A stretch of DNA of 64,000 nucleotides. Origin: Mycolicibacterium peregrinum (lineage in GTDB: Bacteria; Actinomycetota; Actinomycetes; Mycobacteriales; Mycobacteriaceae). The stretch is from positions 62,001 through 126,000 of the forward strand of contig NZ_LZSO01000028.1 in NCBI RefSeq assembly GCF_001665785.1, in the 5' to 3' direction. The translations under genes were made by a program, and so were the position numbers. The first letter of the stretch is position 1. Each line of letters starts with the position of its first letter. This document shows positions 7,974 to 16,252 of the stretch, piece by piece. A model generated the notes under the pieces. That model saw only the letters and a program-made list of their open reading frames with translations, searched no databases and was not told where the DNA came from.

Positions 7974-8555
7974 TCAGCTCTCCTGGAGGTGCGCCCGCAC
8001 CGCGGGCACGGCGCGGGCGATCAGCTCCTCGGTCGATTGCGAGGCGATCGGCTCGATGCGCAGGATGTGGCGCAGGTAGGCGATGCCCAGCAGTTGGCCC
8101 ATCGCCAGATCCACCCGTAGTTCGGCCTCCGGGCCGGGCAACGCGCTGGCGATCTGCGGGTAGAGCCGCTGCTCGATGAACTGACGGACCAGGGCTGCCG
8201 ATTCCTCGTGGGTGGCCGCGCCGCGCAGGATCGCCAACAGGGGCGCGCGGGTGTCGGGTTGCTCCCAGAACTCGAAGAAGGCCTCGGTCAGACGTTGGGC
8301 GAGGCCGTCGGGGCCCTCGTCGAGGATGCGTCCGCTGAACTGTTCGGGGTCGAACGGCCAGCCGACGGTGGCGCGGAACAGGTCGGCCTTGCTGCCGAAG
8401 TAGTGCCGGATCAGGGCCGGGTCCACCTGTGCGGCCGCCGCGATGTCGCGCAGCGAGGTCTTGTCGTAGCCGCCCTCGGCGAACATCCGCCGGGCAGTGG
8501 ACACCAGCTCGTCACGGGTTCCAGGCTGTCCCGGTCGACGTCCACGTGGCGGCAT
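7974..8555 (-). CDS. TetR-family transcriptional regulator
   Basis: This 193-residue protein has an N-terminal TetR helix-turn-helix: ARRMFAEGGYDKTSLRDIA, then AQVDPALIRHYFGSKADLF (residues about 20-62). The C-terminal ligand domain resembles the TetR_C_17-like actinobacterial group. It is divergent from the Ddn-like gene at 8641 with 85 bp between them, so it most likely represses that gene and itself. No convincing palindrome was found in the gap. Confidence 0.9.
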   Translation of the reverse strand: MPPRGRRPGQPGTRDELVSTARRMFAEGGYDKTSLRDIAAAAQVDPALIRHYFGSKADLFRATVGWPFDPEQFSGRILDEGPDGLAQRLTEAFFEFWEQPDTRAPLLAILRGAATHEESAALVRQFIEQRLYPQIASALPGPEAELRVDLAMGQLLGIAYLRHILRIEPIASQSTEELIARAVPAVRAHLQES

Positions 8556-8640
8556 AGTCCCGAAATTCTACAGTCGTTGACTTCTTGCTCGGGCCGGGAT
8601 TACGCTCAGATTATTAATTCCACAATTGAGGAGTTATCAG

Positions 8641-9024
8641 ATGCCCGCTCCGCGATGGGTCGCCCAAGCCAACAAGATCGGCCTGAACAAGCTCACCCGG
8701 TTCATCGCGCCATGGGCGCCGGGATGGGCCGTTGTCATCCACCGGGGACGCAAGTCCGGCCGCACCTTCCGGACGCCACTGTGGGCGTTCCGGCGCGAGC
8801 ACGGCTACGTCATCGCGCTGACCTACGGCCCAGAGGCCGACTGGGTGCGCAATGTGCTGGCCGCCGGCGGGTGCGAACTGGAGTCGCGCCGCCATACCTA
8901 TCGGCTGACCGCACCCGAGGTGTACACCGACGACAAGGCCACCGACATGCCCGCGTTCATCCGCTTCATGCTGCGCCGGGTGATCAAGGCCCCGGAGTTC
9001 CTCAGCCTGAAGGTCGCCCGTTAA
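8641..9024 (+). CDS. F420-dependent nitroreductase-family (Ddn/DUF385) protein
   Basis: This 127-residue protein has the split beta-barrel flavin/F420 signature WAVVIHRGRKSGRTFRTPLW and ALTYGPEADWVRNVLAAGG, as in Ddn (Rv3547) and its paralogues. These enzymes are F420H2-dependent reductases of quinones or nitro compounds. ATG 8641 is preferred to an upstream in-frame TTG because GAGGAG (8628-8633) lies 7 nt before it. It lacks the longer N-terminal membrane-associating helix of some Ddn proteins. It ends inside the stop codon of the convergent DUF732 gene (TTAA at 9021-9024). Confidence 0.9.
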   Translation: MPAPRWVAQANKIGLNKLTRFIAPWAPGWAVVIHRGRKSGRTFRTPLWAFRREHGYVIALTYGPEADWVRNVLAAGGCELESRRHTYRLTAPEVYTDDKATDMPAFIRFMLRRVIKAPEFLSLKVAR

Positions 9025-9458
9025 CCGCCGAGTTTCCCGGCGAGTTCGGGGCACTCGTACTTGAGCGCCACATTCACGATCGTCATGAGCGCGTCGGGTG
9101 GGAGCTTGCTGCCCATCTGGGTCAGCACGTTGACGACATCCTGCTTGGTCTTGTTGAAGCTGCCGCCGGCCATGATGCAGGCCATCATCAGCTGATCACC
9201 GATGGCGTTGTCGGAACCCTGGATGCCGGCGGCGCGGACCTCGGCGAACGCTTCCGGCGGCAACCCCGCGGAACCGCGCGGCGAGCCGGCGGTCGGTCTG
9301 GGGACCTGAGTGAGCGTTCGCTTGGGTGCCGTCGATGTCGCCGTGAACGGCGTGACGTCATCGGGGGCGGTGGCCGTCCCGGAAGTCGTGGTACTACAGG
9401 CCGCCATCAATACGACAGCGACGGCGCCGAGCGCCGCACCCACCCGCTTGGCGTTCAT
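9021..9458 (-). CDS. DUF732 lipoprotein
   Basis: This 145-residue protein has a Lys/Arg n-region, a hydrophobic core and the lipobox LMAACS, so it should be a lipid-anchored exported protein. A Thr/Pro-rich linker is followed by a C-terminal DUF732 domain (residues about 70-145) with two Cys that could pair (MACIMAGG and KYECPEL). DUF732 is a mycobacterial secreted domain of unknown function. ATG 9458 is chosen over GTG 9464 because GGAGGG lies 8 nt before the former and too near the latter. Confidence 0.85.
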   Translation of the reverse strand: MNAKRVGAALGAVAVVLMAACSTTTSGTATAPDDVTPFTATSTAPKRTLTQVPRPTAGSPRGSAGLPPEAFAEVRAAGIQGSDNAIGDQLMMACIMAGGSFNKTKQDVVNVLTQMGSKLPPDALMTIVNVALKYECPELAGKLGG

Positions 9459-9510
9459 CGACACTCCCCTCCACTGCGTTCAACGCTAGTGGGGTAGCCA
9501 CAAAGCCGAC

Positions 9511-10014
9511 TCAGAAATCACCGGAGTGCCGGCGCAGGGTCTCGATCGATGCGACCAGCGCACGAGACTGCTCGTCCGACATCCCGACATCGGCGAACAC
9601 CTGCTCGTTCAAGGTCACCGTGGCGTCCTCGACCGTCGATCGCCCGAGTTCGGTGATGCGCACCAGCGTGGTGCGCCCATCGGTCGGGTGCGGGACCCGT
9701 TCCACCAGACCGTTGGCTTCCAGGCGCCGGATGGCGTGCGTGACGCTGGTGACGTGCACCTGAAGTCGATCGGAGGCCTTCGTGATCGGCAGCGCGCCGG
9801 CCCGGCTGAAGGCCAACAGACGCAGCAGTTCGAACCGCGAGAAGCTCAGATCGTATGGCCGCAGCGCGGTCTCCACCCGGGCCAGCAGGATCTGGTGGGC
9901 CCGCATCACCGAGGTCACCGCGACCATCCCGCCGGCCACCTCGCCCCAACCGGCCGCCTCCCAGTTGGCGCGGGCCTGCGCGATCGGGTCACGCTTGTCT
10001 GGTGGCGAGGTCAC
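9511..10014 (-). CDS. MarR-family transcriptional regulator
   Basis: This 167-residue protein has a winged helix: LSFSRFELLRLLAFSRAGAL, then ITKASDRLQVHVTSVTHAIR, and the wing GLVERVPHPTDGRTTLVRIT. It lies 70 bp downstream of the aminotransferase gene on the same strand, so it could be the last gene of the four-gene biosynthetic operon above and its local regulator. That link is positional only. No Cys suggests that it senses a ligand rather than oxidation. Confidence 0.88.
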   Translation of the reverse strand: MTSPPDKRDPIAQARANWEAAGWGEVAGGMVAVTSVMRAHQILLARVETALRPYDLSFSRFELLRLLAFSRAGALPITKASDRLQVHVTSVTHAIRRLEANGLVERVPHPTDGRTTLVRITELGRSTVEDATVTLNEQVFADVGMSDEQSRALVASIETLRRHSGDF

Positions 10015-10083
10015 GCCTCTTCTTACCGCATCACTCCGCGGGTACCGCGCATTCTGCGCGCATCGGGTCCGGCCGGCCGGTCC

Positions 10084-11115
10084 TCAACTCGCAGCGGTCA
10101 CCGCGCTCAGCACCGCCCGGGTGGACTGCCGCGATCCGACGGTGATCCGCACCCCGCCGTCGGCGTAGTGATGCAATTGCAGTCCGCTGCCGTCGAACAC
10201 CTCCGGCCACGGCGTGGGCCGACCCGGCAGGAACAGGAAGTTGGCCTGCCCGTCGGTGCTGTACACGCCGAGCGCCCGCAACCGCATCTGCAGATAGCGC
10301 CGTTCCGCAGCGATCATCCGGATCCGTTGACGCAGTTGATTTTCCGCAGAATAGGACGCCGCGACCGCCACCTGGGCACTGATCCCGATCCCGAACGGCA
10401 ACTGCATCCGCCACAGCTCGCGGGCGAGATCCGGTGCGCAGAACCCATAGCCGATCCGCAGTCCGGCCAGACCGTAGGCCTTCGAAAAGGTGCGTACCAC
10501 TACGACATTGCCGAACCGGGCGACCAGGCTCGGTCCGTCGATGCGGTGCTCGGCGGCCAAGAACTCCACGTACGCCTCGTCCAGCAGGACCACGGTGTCC
10601 GCGGGCAGCCGCGTGAGGAATCCTTCGATCTCACCGGCCGGTTCGATCGTGCCGGTCGGGTTGTGCGGCCGGCAGACCGCCACCACCCTGGCCTGACCGG
10701 CAGCCTCGGCCATCGCGTCGAGGTCATGCCGTCCATGTTCATCGAGTGGAATGGTGACCGTCCGCAACCGTGCCATCTGGGCGAAGATCGGATAGCCGTC
10801 GAAGGTGGGAGTCGCCATCACCATGGTGTCGCCGGGGCTGGTCACCGCGTGCAGCACCTGCATGATCACCCCGGTCGCGCCGGCTCCGACGATCACCTGC
10901 TCCTCGGCTATCCCGTCATGACGGGCGATCAGCGAACGCAACCGCTGCGGCAGGAACTCCGGATACCGGTTGGCGGCCTCATCACACGCCCGCAATGCCG
11001 AGCGCACCGCGGGCAACGGCGGAAAAGGGCACTCGTTGAGCGACAGCGCCAGCGGGTTGACCGCCTGCGGCAGCGCCCCGACAGCGTCGAGCAGTGCCGA
11101 GCGCGGAGCCACCAT
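10084..11115 (-). CDS. PLP-dependent aminotransferase, histidinol-phosphate/aromatic type
   Basis: This 343-residue fold-type I aminotransferase has LSLNECPFPPLP at the N-terminus, CRPHNPTGTIEP, VVLLDEAYVEF (PLP Asp/Tyr) and the Schiff-base Lys212 in VRTFSKAYGLAGLRIGYG. The family includes HisC and the mycobacterial aromatic aminotransferase Pat. The context is not histidine biosynthesis: it is the last of four coupled genes with a ThDP enzyme, so supply of an aromatic or branched 2-oxo acid is the likely role. TGA of the KASIII-like gene and this ATG share one base (TGATG); a GTG one codon earlier is also possible. Confidence 0.88.
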   Translation of the reverse strand: MVAPRSALLDAVGALPQAVNPLALSLNECPFPPLPAVRSALRACDEAANRYPEFLPQRLRSLIARHDGIAEEQVIVGAGATGVIMQVLHAVTSPGDTMVMATPTFDGYPIFAQMARLRTVTIPLDEHGRHDLDAMAEAAGQARVVAVCRPHNPTGTIEPAGEIEGFLTRLPADTVVLLDEAYVEFLAAEHRIDGPSLVARFGNVVVVRTFSKAYGLAGLRIGYGFCAPDLARELWRMQLPFGIGISAQVAVAASYSAENQLRQRIRMIAAERRYLQMRLRALGVYSTDGQANFLFLPGRPTPWPEVFDGSGLQLHHYADGGVRITVGSRQSTRAVLSAVTAAS

Positions 11116-12152
11116 CACGCGTTCCCGGAGTCGTCGCGGCCGCCCCAGCGCACGGCAGCGGCACCGGCGAAGTCACCGGCGTGGGCGAAGGCGGCCATCA
11201 GCACGGTGTCGCCGGCCTTCACCCGACCGCCGGTGACGGCCCGGTCGAAGTTGACGGGAATGCCTGCGGCGAACAGGTTTCCGCAGTCCTCGAAGGTGTC
11301 GACGTGTCGTTCGGGTGGTAACTCCAGCGCCTCACGCCAGTTCCGCAGGAACACGCGGTTGGGCTGATTGGTGACGAGCAGATCGATGTCTTTGGGCTGC
11401 ACACCGATTCGGTCGCAGACCGCGTAGGACACCTCGGGCACCTGTCGGTTGCCCCGCGCCAGCACCTTGGTGATCTTGCTCTCGGTGAACCCGATGCAGG
11501 CCTCCCCCGGGCCGGCCTGCCACCATTTGCGCGGCGGGTCCATGACGACGGTCATATCGCCGGCGTACTCCCCGTAGGTACGGCATTCGACGTCGAGGAT
11601 GGGTGACTGGTCGGACAGCGTCACCAACCCGACCGCGGCCCCGTCGCCGGGAACCGCCGCCTGCGACTTACGCCGGATGGTCTCCTGATCGAACACCTGG
11701 CCCGCCGAGTTCTGGGCGATCGCGATCACCGCGGTCCGGCCCTCACCCGAACGCAACAGGGTGCGCGCCACTTTCAGTCCCAGAACGAACGCGGCACAGC
11801 CGCCGTTGTGCAGGTCGATCACCCAGTTGGGCTTCATACCCAACCGGTGGGCCATCCCGCCGCCGCCACCGTAGAACGGCATGTCGGGCAGTTGGGTGTG
11901 AGTGATCAACACGTCGGCCCCGGCGATGACATCTGCACCGTGCCGCTCGATCAATCCGGCGGCGGCCCGCTCCACCATGTCGATCGCGGTTTCGTCCGGC
12001 CCGACGTGATGACGGAACCGCGGCGCCCGGAACATCACGTTCTCGGCCAGCTCGTCGGTTTCGGCGAAACCGGCGTAGTAGTCGGCACTGACCGGGTCAC
12101 CGGGCAGGTAGGTGGACACATCGATGAGGCTGACGGGTGTCTGCTCAGTCAT
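11115..12152 (-). CDS. 3-oxoacyl-ACP synthase III-like (FabH-like) protein, catalytic His replaced
   Basis: This 345-residue thiolase-fold protein has Cys119 in DLHNGGCAAFVLGL, the acyl-accepting cysteine of KASIII enzymes. Asn292 is in EDCGNLFAAG. The position of the FabH catalytic His (usually HQAN) reads TNQPN, with Asn262. Cys-Asn-Asn would permit acyl transfer but argues against normal decarboxylative condensation. KASIII-like acyltransferases exist in secondary metabolism, so an acyl transfer to a C, O or N nucleophile is a reasonable guess. It starts 9 bp after the SRPBCC gene. Confidence 0.85.
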   Translation of the reverse strand: MTEQTPVSLIDVSTYLPGDPVSADYYAGFAETDELAENVMFRAPRFRHHVGPDETAIDMVERAAAGLIERHGADVIAGADVLITHTQLPDMPFYGGGGGMAHRLGMKPNWVIDLHNGGCAAFVLGLKVARTLLRSGEGRTAVIAIAQNSAGQVFDQETIRRKSQAAVPGDGAAVGLVTLSDQSPILDVECRTYGEYAGDMTVVMDPPRKWWQAGPGEACIGFTESKITKVLARGNRQVPEVSYAVCDRIGVQPKDIDLLVTNQPNRVFLRNWREALELPPERHVDTFEDCGNLFAAGIPVNFDRAVTGGRVKAGDTVLMAAFAHAGDFAGAAAVRWGGRDDSGNA

Positions 12153-12161
12153 GGCCGGACC

Positions 12162-12842
12162 TCACTTCATCCAGGCCGGGGTGACCGACAGGCCGTTGCG
12201 GTGTCGGTATTCGGCGATTGCCTTGAGGTTTCGCAGTTCCAGCAGGTGGCCGGGGCCGAACATGTCCCAGAAATCCCCCACCCACACCGGTCGCGCCGGG
12301 GGCGCGGTCTCCGGGTACGGGTTCTCGTCGTAGAAGGGATGGTGGCAATTCGTCCACAGCACAACCGAACCCGGCTTGTCGAAGACCACCTGCGCGTCGA
12401 CGATGCGCATGAGGTAGATCATCCACAGGTGCTTGCCCTGATCCCAGGCGCAGTGGTAGTCGACGGTCAGCGCGTCGCGGTGAGCCACGGTGCGGGTGTA
12501 TATCTCACTGCCGGGCCCCGACGGGCCGGCGCCGAGCCGGTCGTGGGCCAGCCACAGCCCGGGCTCCTCGGTCGGGGTGAAACCACGCAGACTGTAGGTC
12601 CACTCCTCCAGGCAGCGGGTGTCGGACAGGTAGTCGAACAACTCGTCGGGTGGGCACTCGATGTAGTCGTTGACCGTGCAGTATTGACCGAACACCTGGT
12701 CGTGCGGGTAGACCGACCGCATCATGTCCATGATGATCGGGGTGGCCTGCTCCTTGGGCGAGGTCTCGATCCGGATGAGGCCGTCCAGCGGGGTGTGGGT
12801 ACCCCGATGAACGGTGATGTCTTCAAGCGCGGGCAGTGACAT
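12162..12842 (-). CDS. SRPBCC (START/polyketide cyclase-like) family protein
   Basis: This 226-residue protein has the SRPBCC opening TVNDYIECPPDELFDYLSDT and CLEEWTYSLRGFTP (residues about 55-90), followed by beta strands (LTVDYHCAWDQGKHLWMIYL) and a C-terminal helix (HLLELRNLKAIAEYRH). These domains bind hydrophobic ligands, and some act as cyclases or aromatases. ATG 12842 lies 20 bp inside the upstream ThDP gene, so the two are translationally coupled. In this operon it may cyclise or dehydrate the ThDP product. The exact role is unknown. Confidence 0.8.
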   Translation of the reverse strand: MSLPALEDITVHRGTHTPLDGLIRIETSPKEQATPIIMDMMRSVYPHDQVFGQYCTVNDYIECPPDELFDYLSDTRCLEEWTYSLRGFTPTEEPGLWLAHDRLGAGPSGPGSEIYTRTVAHRDALTVDYHCAWDQGKHLWMIYLMRIVDAQVVFDKPGSVVLWTNCHHPFYDENPYPETAPPARPVWVGDFWDMFGPGHLLELRNLKAIAEYRHRNGLSVTPAWMK

Positions 12843-14583
12843 GGGTCCTGTTCTCCTCTGGATTGGTAGGGGCGCTGTCGGCGGCGAGAAATGCTGCGAA
12901 CGGCGGGATTTCGTCGGCTGAACATTCGATGCTGAGCACCGACGGACCGTCGGTGTCCAGCGCCATACCCAACGCCTGGGGCAGTTGGCCGACGTCGGCG
13001 ACGTCGTAGGCGGGCAGGCCGGGGAACATCGCGGCCAGTCCGGCGCCGAGCCGGCTCGGACCGAACCTGTTGTACGAGTAGCGGTCCTCATAGAACAGCT
13101 GCTCGCGGGTGACGCACATGGCGTGCGCGTGGTTGTCGAACAATACGAAGGTGATCGGCAGCCGGTACTGCATCGCGGTATGAATCTCCATGCCGTGCAT
13201 GAAGAATGAGCCGTCACCGGCGATAACGACGGTGCGCCTTGCGGTGCCGGTGGTGGCTGCATCAGAGGCGCGGTGAAACGTCATCCCGATCCCGGCTCCG
13301 AAGCTGTAGCCCATGCCGCCCATGCCGAGTGCCACCATGAAGCGGCCGTCACGGCGGGCGGGCAGGTAGTGGATGGCCGAGGCCCCCACGTTGCCGGCGT
13401 CGACGACGATGTCGGTGCCATCGGCCAGGTCTGCGTCGAGCACCGCCATCGCGTCGCGGTACCGGATACCCGGGCCGTGGTGGTCCGGTGGGCGCAGTTC
13501 GGTGCGCGGCAGGTGGTCGGGCACCCGGACCTGGGTCGGACGGCCAGTCCCGGACAACGCGCGGGCCAGCTGTGTCAACGATTCCCGCAGGTCGCCCGAG
13601 TGGACATGGGTGCACGACGGATAGGGCACCTGGGCGCCGATCGAGTAGGTCGGCACCGAGCCCAGCACGCTGTCAAGACCGGCCCGGGCCGTCACCGTCA
13701 TGCGGGTCCCCACCAGCAGGCACAAAGCACTCTGACCAGCGGCGACAGACACCCCGGGGTGCCCCATCACACCGGCCACCCCCAGTGCGGACGAGGAGCC
13801 GAGTCCCGGGGTGCCGGCCACGTCTTTGGCATCGGGGACCGTGGCCACCCGTGCGCGCAGTGTGGCCCGAAGTCGTTCCAGTTCGGCGCGGGCGTCGTCG
13901 CGGGCCACCTGCTCGCCGGCGATGATCGTGATCGGCCCGTCGGCCCGGCGCAACGCCTGTTCGAGCACCTGCGGATCGCCGAAGCGGATGCCCGCCCCGG
14001 CCGGGTGGACGCTCCCGTTGGTTCGCCCGTTGACGAGGCCCCCATCCACAAAGGCCACTTCGGCCTGCTGAACATCCTTGGGCAGCAACAGGACCGCGGG
14101 CCCGCCGGTTCGGGCGGCCGCCAGCGCCTCGGGCAACGCGGTGAGGATGTCGCCGGGTGTCAGCACCCTGCGGCAGTACACCGAGACCGCCGAGAACAGG
14201 GCGTACGCGTCCAGGCTCCCGTTGTCGCCGCTGGTGTCCTGGAAGGCCCCGCGACCGTCGAGCGTTGTCGGCGCCTGCCCGATCAGGGCCAGCACCGGAA
14301 CCCTGCTGGCCAGGGACTCCCCGAGGCCGGGCACGGTGTTGAGGCAGCCGCCACCGGAGGTCGCCGCCACCACGCCGATCCCGGCACCGCTGCGGCTGTA
14401 GCCGTCCGCCATTGTGGCAGCGGAGAATTCGTGTTTGGCCAGCACCGCGGTGATGTCGTCACGAATGTACGCCGCGTCGTAGAGATCCTCGATGTTGGCG
14501 CCGTCCACCCCGAAGAGGTGCGAGATCCCACTTGCGGCCAGATACCCGACGATGTGGTCCACCACCCTGTGCGCCTTGACCAT
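12823..14583 (-). CDS. thiamine-diphosphate-dependent enzyme, acetolactate-synthase-like
   Basis: This 586-residue ThDP enzyme has three domains: PYR (about 1-170), central (about 195-330) and PP (about 375-560). Glu52, in AVLAKHEFSAATMADGYSR, is the residue that activates the cofactor. The ThDP-Mg motif begins VIAGDGSFFMHGMEIH and ends FVLFDNHAHAM. The sequence is closer to the POX/ALS/ThDP-lyase group than to pyruvate dehydrogenase. It heads an operon with an SRPBCC protein, a KASIII-like protein and an aminotransferase, not with ilvN/ilvC, so it is unlikely to serve branched-chain biosynthesis. Carboligation of a 2-oxo acid is expected. ATG 14583 is preceded by AGGTGA. Confidence 0.88.
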   Translation of the reverse strand: MVKAHRVVDHIVGYLAASGISHLFGVDGANIEDLYDAAYIRDDITAVLAKHEFSAATMADGYSRSGAGIGVVAATSGGGCLNTVPGLGESLASRVPVLALIGQAPTTLDGRGAFQDTSGDNGSLDAYALFSAVSVYCRRVLTPGDILTALPEALAAARTGGPAVLLLPKDVQQAEVAFVDGGLVNGRTNGSVHPAGAGIRFGDPQVLEQALRRADGPITIIAGEQVARDDARAELERLRATLRARVATVPDAKDVAGTPGLGSSSALGVAGVMGHPGVSVAAGQSALCLLVGTRMTVTARAGLDSVLGSVPTYSIGAQVPYPSCTHVHSGDLRESLTQLARALSGTGRPTQVRVPDHLPRTELRPPDHHGPGIRYRDAMAVLDADLADGTDIVVDAGNVGASAIHYLPARRDGRFMVALGMGGMGYSFGAGIGMTFHRASDAATTGTARRTVVIAGDGSFFMHGMEIHTAMQYRLPITFVLFDNHAHAMCVTREQLFYEDRYSYNRFGPSRLGAGLAAMFPGLPAYDVADVGQLPQALGMALDTDGPSVLSIECSADEIPPFAAFLAADSAPTNPEENRTHVTARA

Positions 14584-14611
14584 GTGTCACCTACTTCCGT
14601 GCTCTGCCAGT

Positions 14612-14639
14612 GACACGACCCGTGGACGGCAGCGGTTCA
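14612..14639 (-). promoter_or_regulatory. SigL-type promoter of the ThDP operon
   Basis: On the minus strand TGAACC (14639-14634) and CGTGTC (14617-14612) are separated by exactly 16 bp. Both hexamers and the spacing are identical to the motif upstream of sigL (16822-16795), and they agree with the ECF consensus published for M. tuberculosis SigL. The -10 element ends 29 nt before the ThDP enzyme's ATG, giving a leader of about 23 nt. Confidence 0.8.
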
Positions 14640-14785
14640 CCGTGGAGACGGATTCGTCCGAACTCCCGGCGACACCGCAGGAAATGCTCAGGACACCATC
14701 AAGATCAGCCGGAACCGAGGGGGATAGTGGAGGGCGGGGGTCGTTGTTACCGGGGAGCGCAGAACCCCGTGATCGGAGGCATCGG

Positions 14786-15499
14786 ATGACACAGCCGGGT
14801 ATCGATTGGGAAGACGCCTATCGGCAGGAAAACCCGCCGCCGTGGAGCATCGGTGCCCCACAGCCCGAGCTTGCACGACTGATCGAGCAGGGCAAGGTGC
14901 ACGGCGAAGTGCTCGACTCCGGATGCGGTCATGCCGCACTCTCGCTGGCCCTGGCCGAGCGGGGTTTCACCGTGGTCGGACTGGATGCCAGCCCGACGGC
15001 GATCGCAGCCGCAGCCGCGGCCGCAGCCGAACGTGGCTTGACCACAGCCAGTTTCGCGCAAGCCGACATGACCACCTTCACCGGTTACGACGGCAGGTTC
15101 AACACCGTGATCGACAGCGGCCTTCTGCACGCACTACCGATCGACGGGCGCCGACCCTACATCGAGGCCATCCACCGGGCCTCCGCACCGAACGCGGAAC
15201 TGTACATCCTGGCCTTCGCGACGAAGCCGTTCGGCGGTGACGGTCCCGGACCCAACGGCTTCACCGCCGACGAATTGCGCGATACCGTCGCCACCTGTTG
15301 GACGGTCGACGAGGTGCGCCCGGCCAAGCTGTACGGCAACGACAATCCGGGCGCCGGCGCCGGCGGGCCGGCATCAGCAACCGCGGCCGGCGGGCCGGCA
15401 TCAGCGCCCGGGGTGGAGCGTGACGGCGCCGGTCACATCGTGATGTCCGGCTTTCTGCTGAGCGCCCACAAAGATCCCGAGCTGCCCCGAGCGCCGTAA
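14786..15499 (+). CDS. class I SAM-dependent methyltransferase
   Basis: This 237-residue Rossmann methyltransferase has motif I VLDSGCGHAALSLALAERG, motif II VVGLDASPTAI and motif IV FNTVIDSGLLHAL. ATG 14786 has GGAGG 6 nt upstream. An alanine-rich stretch (about residues 73-81) and a Gly/Ala/Pro repeat near residues 190-210 are low complexity. It is divergent from the ThDP operon (202 bp gap) and convergent with rslA. It may modify the product of the neighbouring operon, but it does not share that operon's SigL promoter. The substrate is unknown. Confidence 0.85.
   Translation: MTQPGIDWEDAYRQENPPPWSIGAPQPELARLIEQGKVHGEVLDSGCGHAALSLALAERGFTVVGLDASPTAIAAAAAAAAERGLTTASFAQADMTTFTGYDGRFNTVIDSGLLHALPIDGRRPYIEAIHRASAPNAELYILAFATKPFGGDGPGPNGFTADELRDTVATCWTVDEVRPAKLYGNDNPGAGAGGPASATAAGGPASAPGVERDGAGHIVMSGFLLSAHKDPELPRAP
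15359..15405 (+). repeat. in-frame 27-bp-period direct repeat inside methyltransferase
   Basis: GCCGGCGGGCCGGCATCAGC occurs at 15359-15378 and again at 15386-15405. The 27-bp period adds nine codons and encodes AGGPASA twice. It looks like a recent slippage duplication in a surface loop. Confidence 0.85.
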
Positions 15500-15514
15500 C
15501 CGAACGCTCGGCGC

Positions 15515-16252
15515 TCAGAGCTGCTTTTCGAGCAGTACCTTGCCCTCGGGCGAGGTAACCAGTTGCACCGCAGCGATATCCGACTTCGGCATCTGGGTGT
15601 TGCCGCTGGGCAGCGCGGTGGCGCCGGACAACCCGATCCACGTCGCGACCTCGTTGCGGCTGCCGTCCCGGCCGACCACCATCATGCCGAGGTTCTGTGG
15701 GGGCGCGTCCTGCTTGCCCCAGCTGCCATAACTGCAGGCCATGTCGATGCGGGTGCCCCAGGAGTAACTGGTCATCGCGATGCTGGCGTTGATCGGCGTA
15801 TCGGCCATCTTCGACATCGCCATCATCTGCGCGCTCTGCTGCTCGGAGCCGCCGCTGTGCAGGCCGAATACCTCCGGACGAATACCGACCACCACACCGA
15901 GCGCCAGCAGCGCAGCGGCCACACCCACGGCGGCCGTGGTCACCCAGCGGGACCGACGCCGGCCCCAGCTGACCTTGGCCAGCACGGACTGCAGCACCTC
16001 GGGCCGCAGGGGCGGATCGGGCTGCTCGGATTCGAGGGCGAGCACGTCGTCGAGATCGAGCATGGCAAGTAGAGCGGGCATGCCGGTCAACTCGGCCACC
16101 GCGGAACGGCACTGCGCGCAGCCCTCCAGATGGGCCTCGTACTCGCGTCGCTCGCCGCTTTCCAGCGAACCCAGAACGTAGGCCGCATCCCAGGTCCGGT
16201 ACTTGTCGAGCGCAGGCGGATCAGGGATGTGGGGCACATCGAACTGTGTCAT
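15515..16252 (-). CDS. rslA: anti-sigma factor RslA
   Basis: This 245-residue zinc-associated anti-sigma factor has a cytoplasmic N-terminal domain with the ZAS motif His41-x3-Cys45-x2-Cys48 (AHLEGCAQCRS). One membrane segment lies at about 103-124 (WVTTAAVGVAAALLALGVVV), followed by an extracytoplasmic domain of about 120 residues. In M. tuberculosis RslA holds SigL inactive and releases it when the zinc-bound cysteines are oxidised. It overlaps sigL by ATGA (16249-16252), so the pair is made together. Confidence 0.93.
   Translation of the reverse strand: MTQFDVPHIPDPPALDKYRTWDAAYVLGSLESGERREYEAHLEGCAQCRSAVAELTGMPALLAMLDLDDVLALESEQPDPPLRPEVLQSVLAKVSWGRRRSRWVTTAAVGVAAALLALGVVVGIRPEVFGLHSGGSEQQSAQMMAMSKMADTPINASIAMTSYSWGTRIDMACSYGSWGKQDAPPQNLGMMVVGRDGSRNEVATWIGLSGATALPSGNTQMPKSDIAAVQLVTSPEGKVLLEKQL

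Noticed and set aside
10084..11115. Aminotransferase as hisC of histidine biosynthesis
   Set aside because: No other his gene is present; it is translationally coupled to a secondary-metabolism-like operon.
9526..11367. 613-codon plus-strand open frame across MarR, aminotransferase and KASIII-like genes
   Set aside because: It crosses three good genes and an intergenic gap, and reads as low-complexity Arg/His/Gly.
12823..14583. ThDP gene as acetolactate synthase for branched-chain synthesis
   Set aside because: No ilvN or ilvC nearby, and its operon partners are an SRPBCC protein, a KASIII-like protein and an aminotransferase.
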